Source: Bipolaris cookei (Eukaryota > Ascomycota > Dothideomycetes > Pleosporales > Pleosporaceae). Taken from it: a DNA stretch of 64,000 nucleotides. The stretch lies in the NCBI GenBank assembly GCA_002286855.1, contig NRSV01000029.1, forward strand, positions 62,832 through 126,831. The letters run 5' to 3'. The notes under the pieces were generated by a model that did not search any database, was not told the DNA's origin, and saw nothing but the letters and a program-made list of their open reading frames with translations. Positions 55,387-64,000 of the stretch are shown piece by piece (positions within the stretch are counted from its first letter, which is position 1; each line of letters starts with the position of its first letter). A program made the translations under genes and the position numbers.

Positions 55387-55934
55387 GGTTGTGTGTGAGT
55401 GTGTGTGTGAGAGAGAGATGGAGAGATGGAGAGATGGAGAGATGCAGTGCAGTAGCAGTGCAGTCAGTGTGTAGTATGTGTGTAGTATGTGTGTAGTACG
55501 TGTGTATCGGGGTAAGTGAATGTCAAAAAAGGCCAAAGACCAAGGCCAAGAGTGCAAATCTTCCCATCGATGATGCTTTCTCCCTCTAGCAGCCGGGTCG
55601 GGAGCAGCGGGTCTGTGCAGACAGAGAGGGGGGAGCGTGGCGCAGCACCCGCACTTCCATGGCCCAGAAGAGACAAGGCAGGGCGCGGTGCATTTGAAAC
55701 GCCGCCTCTCACTCTACTGCTGCGCTTGCCGCCTGACACGCCTCTGCTTTGCTTTGCTTTGCTCTGCTCTGCTTTGCTTTGCCGCCCTCCGTCTGCTCTC
55801 CACGCTCGCTGCCTGCTCCTCTCCTCTTCCTCTTCCTCCACCTGCGCCTGCCGACTCTCAACACCAGAACTGCCCCCTACGCCTCCTCATCGCTGCATCT
55901 GACCCTGCGCCACCGCGTTTGCCTACTGCACACC
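55387..55934. promoter_or_regulatory. Shared upstream region of CBP6-like and BSD2-like genes, with tandem repeats
   Basis: 548 bp between divergent starts. It holds a gagatggagagatgg repeat (55412-55446), three copies of gtgtgtagtat/c (55468-55505) and TTTGC/TCTGC pentamers (55742-55783). These simple repeats lie near the likely transcription starts. Confidence 0.55.
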
Positions 55935-57134
55935 ATGCCCAGCCAGCGCTACGAGAGGGTATGCTCTCCTGCCTTAGGTTGTGGGGGAATACATTGTGCC
56001 ACTGCGCCAACCCCCCGACCCGTTGCTCTCACGACACCCAAACTAACATAGGCCTCAGGTAGCCGCCCAGGACGAAGACGACTCTCACGCATCGTCGACA
56101 TCGGCCCAGCAGTGGCCCCCGGCCTCGCCACCACCCTCCTTTCACTCGCGCGCATCATCCCCCAATGGAACCTCACGACGCCTCTTAGCACAGGACCCGG
56201 CACCCACCGATGAAGACCGCACCCTTGCAGACACCTTTGATTCCGACTCCGACTCCGACGACGATGACAATGGCGACGATCGACAGCGCTTGATGCGGGG
56301 AAACCCCCGAAGCGAGGACGAGCCCCCAGCTCCCGGCATCCAAAGACGGGTCACCGAACTGCCAGTCTTCAACACACAGGCTCCCACCAGTGGCCGGGTC
56401 TACGGCGGTGGCAATGGCGGCGTGTGGGCAAATCTCAGCGCAAAGCCAACTCGGGGTGAGGATGCCGAGGAGAAGCCTCCGGTACGTATTGTGTATCACC
56501 ATCTCAATTTGTCCATTCCCCACTAACACCACTCCAGACATACGAACAAGCCGCCGCAGATGCAACACCGCCATACTGGGAAACAACCATCCTCGCTCCC
56601 GGCACTTTTGGCGACGAAGTTTTTGTCGAGGGCCTTCCCGTCGGTTCCCTCTTTAGTTTTCTCTGGAACGCCATGATTTCCATGTCCTTCCAACTCGTCG
56701 GCTTCCTGCTTACCTACCTGCTTCACACCACCCACGCTGCAAAGAATGGTTCCCGCGCTGGTCTTGGCATCACGCTTGTGCAGTTTGGCTTCGGTTTCCG
56801 CTCTGCAATACTCAACCCTAGCAATGGCAGCAACGATAACCCAGGCCAAGGCTTCAACGGCGGCGTCCCAAGCGATCCAAACTCGCACGACTTTGACCCG
56901 GACAAGGTTAGCACCGGCGGCACTGGTGGTGACTCGACGCCTGCTTCAAGTGCCATTACCGGCAGTGATTGGGTAGCCTATGGCCTGATGATTGTTGGCT
57001 GGTTCATCTTGATCAAGAGTGTGTCAGACTTCATTCGCGCCAGGCGGCACGAACAGCTTGTTCTCCAGTCTCCAGATCGTGGCTTGGGTGTTGCTGTAGT
57101 TGCCGAGGGCGAAAGTCCAGAGCGCAGTGTATAG
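55935..57134 (+). CDS. BSD2: BSD2/NDFIP-family membrane adaptor (DUF2370)
   Basis: Yeast BSD2 is an ER/Golgi-to-vacuole adaptor that recruits the ubiquitin ligase Rsp5 to metal transporters. Exons are 55935-55958, 56059-56481 and 56538-57134; introns are 100 and 56 bp. The product has 347 residues. The N-terminal cytosolic half is Ser/Pro-rich and acidic (DSDSDSDDDDNGDD). The membrane part shows FVEGLPVGSLFSFLWNAMIS, SFQLVGFLLTYLLHTTHAAK, SRAGLGITLVQFGFGFRSAI and WVAYGLMIVGWFILIKSVSD, three to four hydrophobic segments typical of the family. Human NDFIP proteins carry PPxY motifs; here I find only PPSF and PPYW, not a canonical PPxY, so how it would recruit Rsp5 is open. Confidence 0.82.
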
Positions 57135-57758
57135 ACCTTTTTTCCGTCCCCTCTTTTTTTTATCTCTCCGTATGACATATAGCCTCTGATTGGCAAACTA
57201 TTTTCCCTTTATTGTCTTGTCACGCCCTCTAGGACTCTCTCTCTCTCTTACACACACACTCACTCTCACATACACATATACACAGCGTATTCCTTAGTTT
57301 GCATCTTGAATCGGAGTTTTGACATCTCTAGGGTAGGGGTTAACAGGAAGCAAAGACACATCATGTCCTTGTACATCAGTCATCGCTGTCCTGTCTGTAG
57401 CATGCATCAACTACATCCTTTTTTTACCACTTGCAACTTCATACTTGCCATATGAGTATTTATGCCGTTGGTTGGTCAGATGAAGCCAATGATTACAAGT
57501 GCAGAGTGATGCTGACGATGGTTATGTTCATGACACTATATGCCAAAAATAAAGTCTATTCTTGTTGCTGACAGTTGAAAGTGTAAGAAAAAAGGGGGTA
57601 TCTTGATGCAAGAATAGGAAATCAAAAGTCTAAAATAGAAAAAGAAAGGAATGATACCGCCCAAGTCTCTCAAATACCTTTTGTGAAGCATTGCACCCAG
57701 CAACCTGTGTCGCTAGACAACGAGTGAATGTATCACATCTCACTCGTGATTTTTCTCT
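57135..57758. other. Convergent intergenic region, BSD2-like / SPX-RING
   Basis: About 0.62 kb with a short CTCTCT/CACACA run (57236-57285). No gene supported. Confidence 0.5.
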
Positions 57759-59327
57759 TCACATGACGATGCATTTCTCATTGGCATATACCTCGCCATA
57801 CTGGTCCACACCGGCCATCTTTTCATTGTACCGCTGCTTATCCTTGACTTCGTCGGGAAACCATTTCTTTAAAAAGGCTGCCTTTTCTGTATCCAGGTTG
57901 TCTATGGGGTAACGGCTTGATTAGTTTTTGAGATTGATCAAGGGAAGAAGAAGAAGAAGAAGAAGAAGAAGACAACAACAAGACTCACCAGAATTGGCAT
58001 CAAATATCGTCTTTCGCCTGCAAAACGGACAGTTGTACTGCTTATTGTTCTGCATGACAATCAAGCACCGAATGCAAAATGTATGGTTGCAGCTCAGCTT
58101 GACGGGCCGCCATTGAATCTCCATGCACATAGGGCACGAGTAGTCGTCGATTTGCGGCACGTGCGACAAAATCTGCGTATTGACCTCTGCGCACACTGCC
58201 TTGGCTAGGTGCTCTGAGAACTCTGGATACTCGACTTGACGCGGAAACGTGGATTTTACCCCCAACGCTGTACGCTTGTCGAATTCTACAAAAAAACATA
58301 TTGGTTAGTGACTATGATACTGTAATTTGGGATAACCTCCTCAACCCAGGAAAAAACAAGGGGAAAATGACTAACTTTTCAAAATCTTCATCATTGCATT
58401 ATGGTTAATCTCGCCGAATCGTAGGCCCTGTAGAATCTCGCGATTGATGTGCATAAACGTATTAAGGGCCGTCAAGTTTTCCTTCTTCTTCAATTGCTCG
58501 ACGAGACCGGCCTTGGCAATCTTGTTGGAAAAGATGGCGAGCCGGGCCATTGCTTTTTCCGAATCATGCGACTTGTGATCGAGCTCCGTTGTTCCAAAGA
58601 AGATGCCTTCTTCGACATAAATCTGGAAGATTTTGCGCCAGGTGGTAAGCATCTTCCTTGTTGTTCGCCGGTCGGGATCCGTCAACCTGGCAACCTGCTT
58701 GCCGAGAGCTTCAATCTGGACATTCATTCTCTTCTGCTCTCGCTCCTGCAGTCTCTCGAGCCCAGATACCTCGCTAGTGAGACGAGTGAAGAATTCCGTG
58801 TCGGAAGTGATTGGCACTAGGACGGTCCGACAGCCAGGTCGATTCCCTGGCGCATTTGCAGTCGCGGGCGATTCGGGTGTGTCTGCAGAGCGACAGGGCA
58901 AGTTGGAGTCATCGAGCACGCGCATGTCCGACATGCCCGTCTCAACGGCCAGCAGATGCAGCTTGTTCCTCGTGTCATTGTCAAGTTTGGCGCCCATGAC
59001 CTCTCCACTCGTCTCGTCTACATAGAAGAGGAGCTTTGGGTGAAAGGCCTTTGGCGACTGCGATGCGTCGGCATAGGAGCCGTGCGGATTGAGAATGTAC
59101 TCAAAGGGCCGTTCCTGGTCGTCGTGGTGCTCGGTCGAGGCATTGTAGTCCTCGACATGCTTGAGCAACTTGGACAGGGTGGCCGGGTCTAGGCCGACCT
59201 GCTGCAGCTCGTCGGTCAGCCTCTTGATGCATTTCTTGAGCTGCGAGTACGAGATAGCTGAGTCGACCCAGTCGGGCGGGAATCCTTCGTCCCTCAGGGT
59301 CTGCTTAAACACATGGCCGAACTTCAT
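57759..59327 (-). CDS. SPX and RING domain protein (RING-14-like E3 ligase)
   Basis: SPX domains sense inositol pyrophosphates and so report phosphate status; the RING suggests a ubiquitin ligase. Exons are 59327-58376, 58285-57989 and 57901-57759; introns are 90 and 87 bp. The product has 463 residues. The SPX domain opens MKFGHVFKQTLRDEGFPPDW, has a basic YSQLKKCIKRLTDEL helix, and ends with LQGLRFGEINHNAMMKILKK, FDKRTA across intron 1. The RING is C-x2-C (SCPMCMEIQW), then LSCNHTFCIRCL and NCPFCRR; its eight ligands are present. The C-terminus reads FPDEVKDKQRYNEKMAGV. The second intron contains a CTT repeat. The domain order matches fungal RING-14 proteins; direct substrates are unknown. 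Confidence 0.9.
57945..57971. repeat. GAA trinucleotide repeat in an intron of the SPX-RING gene
   Basis: About nine GAA units on the plus strand (CTT in the transcript) lie within the 87 bp second intron and make its polypyrimidine stretch. Confidence 0.85.
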
Positions 59328-60401
59328 GGCCGCCCAGCTATTACTATATGTAGTGTGTATGCACTAGGAGTGCTGGAGCCGATGGACAGGAAGCGTCTAC
59401 AGGGTTGGCCGGTCAAAGGTGGCAGACGGCGCACGTGGGGGAGATGAGTGGTTCAGAAGCCGGGCGGGGTCCCTGGCGCACCAAAGCCGAAAAAACGCTC
59501 CCAAAGCCCTGATGCAGTTTCGTGGGCCGGGTGGCTGGGGCTTGGCTGTGACCGCCGGCCTGGGTGCGGCTCACTATGTATGTAGTATGTATGGAAAACA
59601 CAGCGGCGCGAAGAGTCGAAATGAGTGTACTGTGTCGCTGTGGTGGCAAGTAGTAAGGAGTAAGTACGAAGGCACCTGGTGCGGTCGACCGTCAGTACTA
59701 GAGGAAAACGAGAGAGAATATTGCGCCGACAAATGAGCGATTAACGACGTTCCAGCCAGCTCTAGCAACAACAAACTTCTGATCCGGCTCGCCATACATA
59801 CACGCTCGGTCGCTATGAGTTGAATACGGCAATGCCTACCAAAAGGCCATCTGAAAATGCTTCTTCCTTCTAAAACGTGGGAAAGTGGCGCCTTTAAAAA
59901 AAATGAAAATGCATACTTTTGCACCGGTCGCCGGTCGCCTGTCACCTCGCTAGACCTGCGGCGGCGTGTAAATATAGCGCCGCCTCGCTTGCTCCTCGTC
60001 ACTTCAACCTAGAACTTTTTCGCCTGCGCCACCGCCCGCCAATCAGCTGCCTGTCGCCGCACAGTCATAGCCGAGTCTCGGTGATGACGCAACTCTGCCT
60101 CTTAACGACTCATCCATGCACATGTGCGACAAAACCACACTTGAGATGCCTTGGGCGCATCCCAGTTGATAAGACAGCTGTGAAAGAAGCCTATAGAAGC
60201 TCAAAAGGCAGCCATAGTGTTGCAAGGGCGCTTCGTCAGATTCCCGGAGAAATATACATACATACATACATAGACCCACCCAGACTAATAGACAACTTCG
60301 ACCACGGCAACACAGAGTCAAGCCAGAGGGATTACCAACACTACAAACACTCATCTAGACGCTTGATATAGGTCTGATCATATAGATTCGAGACGCTTAG
60401 C
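59328..60401. promoter_or_regulatory. Shared upstream region of SPX-RING and JJJ1
   Basis: About 1.07 kb between divergent starts. It contains atgtatgtagtatgtatgg (59575-59593) and tacatacatacata (60255-60268). Short ORFs in this region have no family match. Confidence 0.45.
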
Positions 60402-62146
60402 ATGGGCGCATCACAGTCGTCTCAAGGTGGAGAGGCGTCTGCAGGTGGCCAGGTCAAGACGAGCTACTATGAATTGCTAGGAGTGGAGCGCAATGCCACC
60501 CAAGACGAGTGCGTCGCCATAGCCTCGTCGACCATTCACTACTGATTCCTCGTAGGCTCAAGAAAGCATACCGCAAGAAAGCTCTCGAACTCCATCCCGA
60601 CCGCAACTATGGCGATGTCGAACGCACTACCGCTCTCTTCGCCGAGGTGCGAGCCGCTTACGAAGTCCTTTCAGACGACAACGAGCGCGCATGGTACGAC
60701 GCCCACGAGAGGAGCATCCTAAGAGGTGGCACTGGAGAGGAAGATGCTGGCGAGCACTACCAGGGCAGCATGCGTGTTACCACAGCAGATGATCTGGCGC
60801 GGATGATGGGCAAATTCAGAGGAAACGTAGACTTTTCCGACTCACCCAATGGCTTCTTTGGCTTTGTCAGAGAGACGTTCGAGCAGCTCGCACGCGAGGA
60901 AGAATATGCAGCAGACTGTGAAGACATCGATATACCAAACTACCCTTCGTTTGGCCATAAAGAAGACACCTACGATGGTGTCGTGCGCGACTTCTATGCC
61001 GCCTGGAATGGATTTGCAACAGCCAAGAGCTTTGCATGGTTGGACATGTACCAATTGTCCCATGCCCCCGACCGCCGCACGCGCAGACTCATGGAAAAGG
61101 AAAACCAAAAGCTTCGCGATGACGGCAGACGAGAGTTCAACGATGCTGTCAGGACACTAGTCGCCTTTGTACGCAAGCGAGATCCACGCTACACACCCAA
61201 CAGTCAGACCGACGAGGACAAGGCGAAGGCGCAACGGGACGCGCGCAGGGCGCAGGCTGCACGAGCAAGGGCTGCACAGATTGCCAAGATGGAAGAAGAG
61301 GCGCAGGCAGTCCCAGATTGGGCCACAGCCCGTCCGGATGACGAGCTGGACGAGGAGAGTGAAGAGGAAGTCAAAGAGGAGCACTACGAGTGTGTAGCCT
61401 GCAACAAGACTTTCAAGAGTGAGCGACAGTACGACGCGCACGAAAAGAGCAAGAAGCATCAAAAGTCCATACAAGCGCTGAAGAAGAAGATGCAAAAGGA
61501 CAATGCAAATCTCGACTTAAGCCAGGATGCTTTGAAAGAGAATGTTATGACACCAGCAGATGAGGATCTTGAAGTAGATGCCACTACTACCGAAATGAAT
61601 GGTTCAGATGGGTTCGTTAAAGATGTTACGGAGAAAACGGGCAAACTTGGAGTAGGAGATGACAACATAGACGAGGAAGAGCCCCAGTTGACGGAAAATG
61701 CGGTTGACAACAAAGCTACCGAGCCACACACCACCTCGGGACCAGCATCGACAAACAGTGACGACGATGATGATGATGATGTTGATGATGATGAAGACGA
61801 TGAATATGCCTCACGGTCGGAAATTGAAGCGCGTCTGACTGGTTTCAGAAACACAGAGTCATCTAATACCAAACCCATTGAGGAGCTTGAGACCAAGTCG
61901 ACCGATGGTGCACAGCCAGAAGACGTTGCAGCGACACAGCCCAAAATGGGCAAAGCCGCACAGAAGCGCGCAAAAAAGGCGGCCAAGCAAGCCGAAGCCG
62001 ACGATGGTGGCACAAAAATGAAGTGCGCCGGGTGCAATGCAGGGTTTCCATCCAAAACCCAACTGCATCAACATTTGAAAGACCATCCCGGACATGCCGC
62101 GCTCAAGTCTGTAGCTGGCAGGGGTAAAAAAGGGAAGAAGCGGTAG
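60402..62146 (+). CDS. JJJ1: J-domain protein JJJ1 (DNAJC21 type), ribosome biogenesis
   Basis: JJJ1 stimulates Hsp70 (Ssa) to recycle the export factor Arx1 from pre-60S particles. Exons are 60402-60508 and 60556-62146; the 47 bp intron is phase 2. The product has 565 residues. The J domain covers about residues 20-90 with HPD at 49-51 (KKALELHPDRNYGD). The family region follows (FVRETFEQLAREEEYA, then DFYAAWNGFATAKSFAWLDM), then a charged helix (DEDKAKAQRDARRAQAARAR). Two C2H2 zinc fingers are visible: YECVACNKTFKSERQYDAHE plus KSKKH at about 312-338, and MKCAGCNAGFPSKTQLHQHL at about 524-548. Between them is a strongly acidic stretch. The start MGASQSSQ fits an N-myristoylation pattern (MGxxxS); this is noted as a finding. 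The length is close to the yeast protein of about 590. Confidence 0.9.
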
Positions 62147-64000
62147 ATTATGTGATTGCATGAGCTACAATGAATATCTAGAGCATGTTTTGTATCAGGC
62201 AATATCATTGGTGCATTTGTATAGCTTCAGCATAGCGTAGGTGTTTGATAGAAAAGTTGTTGTTCAGCCTGGTGGGCTTTTGAAGGACCATTTAGGTCTC
62301 GGTATAGATTCTTTTTCTTTTGGTTTTGATGGGTGCCTATGTCTTAACGTACGGATGATTTAGCGTTGCCTTGTTTTTTACACTTGCTTTGCAGGGTAGT
62401 CATGTTTTGTTGGCTATGAAACGTTCCAGATGCGTGGAGCCGTGTTCAAAAAGCTGTTGCGTTGTGCTTGTGCGTTCAGAGCCTAAGTAGACGTGCAGTC
62501 AGATTTAATGACATTTGCTTTTATCAATTGCTTATTTTGGACGATGCATGACTCCGATCTCTTCTAGAGCCTTGAGCTTATATCAGTATGTATTCTGGGA
62601 ATCTGGGTACGTAGGTATTCCGGGCTAACTCCCACACGTGACGTTGGGCCGATCTAGTGTGTGGTACTTTTTCGGTGGCTCTTTGAGTTTCTGGAATGTA
62701 ACGATACAATTGCACAGGCACTAGCTTGTCATACTTGGCCTTGACCGCCTGATTGCCACGACACTTGACTTGTTTTCCGTGTGGACATGTATCTCAACAA
62801 ATAGACTGTAGAAAAGAAAAATATGTCTTTTGTACTGCTAACACGGGTGATGCAGCGTCGCAATCGGGCAGATGGCGACTGTGTATGTGTGTACGTAAGA
62901 ACAAAAAAGACCGTCTGCGGAGTCAGCTAAGCGCATATATGCTCATCGACCGGGTTAGTCTTGGCAAAGGATATGATCACCTGCTTGCTTGCTTGCCTGC
63001 TGGCTGACTGAGGATCTCGAGCACAGTGGACACGTCCACACCTCAACCGTACGATTCAGCGCATTAAGTCGTGTGCAGGTCATGGTATTAGGCCCATGGC
63101 AGTGACAACAAGGCGAATTTATGTGGCTAGCATATCAAGGGCTCTGCTGTGTCGGCAGACTGGCCGTAGGTTCGTGGGCACGTGAGTACATGTAGGCACA
63201 CATACTAAGAGTACATACATATGTACGCAGTTGTTGAGACGGGTGACATGGCGAGTGAGATGGACATTAGGAACAGCACTCTGGCGAAACGAAGGTGGAG
63301 ACCTTGGGCAGTCTGATGACGCTAAATGGCGGGAAATGGCAGCAGAAGCCCCCTTTGCACTGCAGGGATAAAGGGATTTGTCGCCGGAAGAAGATGAGAC
63401 TTCAACGTGATCTTCATTACCTGCCGTTGGACCACTTTGCTAAACGCGTGCCGTCGCGACAAAAGGAAGGCCAACTGCAGCTATCAGGGGACAAGTCCGC
63501 TAAGCTCCATGCCAAGCTCGCGCGTCTGCCTGCCCCCAGAGCCCTCCAGGGGCATGGCGTTGCTTGATATGAATTTGCCGGACTCGCCTGGACTGGTCTC
63601 TTCTCTCTCACCCACACAACACAGCTGGCTGGCGGCTTGGGGAAAGAAAAAGAGGCTTGCATGTAACGGCCTGAGAGCCGCCCAAGAGGCCAAAAGTCGC
63701 CATCGACTCGGGCGCATGGTCGACACACCTCAGCAGCTAACCGCAACTAGGCCTAGCTGTTCCCAAAGCTTATTAGCTCCAGGGCCCGGGAGACGCTGCA
63801 GCCCCTGAGTGCTCCATGCGAGCCACATGTATCCACAACTTTTGTCACCTCCACATCCGGCTGATCGTATTCCAAACCATGCGCTTATCATATTTGGCTC
63901 CCTCGGCCCTCTCATAGGCCTTGCTCCTCAAACCGTCGCCTTCCACTTGCCCCCTCCGTCATGGCGCGAGCGTAGCCCAGGGGTTCCCAAGCACACGGCC
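62147..64000. other. Right-edge region without a supported gene
   Basis: About 1.85 kb. Several ORFs of 60-130 codons exist on both strands (for example 63295-63567, 63407-63808 and 63746-63417), but they overlap one another and carry no recognisable motif. A tract with ACATAC/TACATG words lies at 63185-63230. It may be the upstream region of a gene beyond the window. Confidence 0.45.

Noticed and set aside
55412..55505. Short tandem repeats that could be taken for an array element
   Set aside because: The units are simple satellites without unique spacers in a eukaryotic promoter, so they are not a CRISPR array.
63295..63808. Overlapping ORFs of 90-133 codons near the right edge
   Set aside because: They overlap each other in several frames, with no signal peptide, known motif or splice logic.

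Overview
The window is nuclear DNA of a filamentous ascomycete, most likely a dothideomycete of the Pleosporales type. That placement is inferred from gene content and style: short introns (44-150 bp, two about 200 bp) with GT..AG ends and CTAAC/CTGAC branch sites, fungus-specific families (ATG22, SPX-RING, OLE1 with a C-terminal cytochrome b5, GRIM-19-type complex I subunit), and a pogo/Fot1-type DNA transposon. Splice models below were built by reading the sequence and checking that exon lengths sum to whole codons; no transcript data were available.

Layout. 1-3461 (-): TFIIIC TPR subunit, cut by the left edge. 4089-4694 (+): small putative secreted protein. 4862-5525 (-) SYS1 and 5929-6386 (+) COA6, divergent. 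6387-8908: gene-poor 2.5 kb between convergent genes. 8909-9852 (-): PARG-like protein. 11305-13052 (+): mitochondrial AsnRS. 14423-15753 (+): mitoferrin, eight exons. 16658-19165 (+): MIT-AAA ATPase. 19394-20464 (+): HOP2. 20891-23160 (-) ATG22 and 24037-27414 (+) MED14, divergent. 28517-29309 (+): unknown small protein. 29728-32376 (+): DNA ligase I. 32799-33299 (-): eIF1. 34589-37077 (+): secreted, probably GPI-anchored S41-like protease. 37448-38439 (-) eIF3k and 38620-39990 (+) TSR4, divergent over 180 bp. 40702-42123 (+): delta-9 desaturase. 42124-46400: AT-richer island with one RING/BTB-like gene and decayed relatives. 46786-47984 (-): OXR1. 48644-49855 (-) TRM10 and 50062-50551 (+) NDUFA13, divergent over 206 bp. 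50552-54900: second accessory patch with a complete pogo-type element (51854-53688) and another BTB-like relic. 54914-55386 (-) CBP6-like and 55935-57134 (+) BSD2-like. 57759-59327 (-): SPX-RING protein. 60402-62146 (+): JJJ1-type J protein. 62147-64000: no supported gene.

Function. Most genes are conserved housekeeping functions. They cover transcription (TFIIIC, Mediator), translation and ribosome or tRNA maturation (eIF1, eIF3k, TSR4, JJJ1, TRM10, mitochondrial AsnRS), mitochondrial respiration (COA6, CBP6-like, NDUFA13, mitoferrin), DNA replication and meiosis (ligase I, HOP2), and membrane traffic (SYS1, ATG22, BSD2-like, MIT-AAA). The less ordinary material is the RING/BTB family island, the pogo element with a decayed zinc-knuckle tail, two secreted proteins, and several introns that are in frame and stop-free. 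I did not find a clear novel defence, biosynthetic or selfish multi-gene system; the RING/BTB island is the best candidate for something undescribed.
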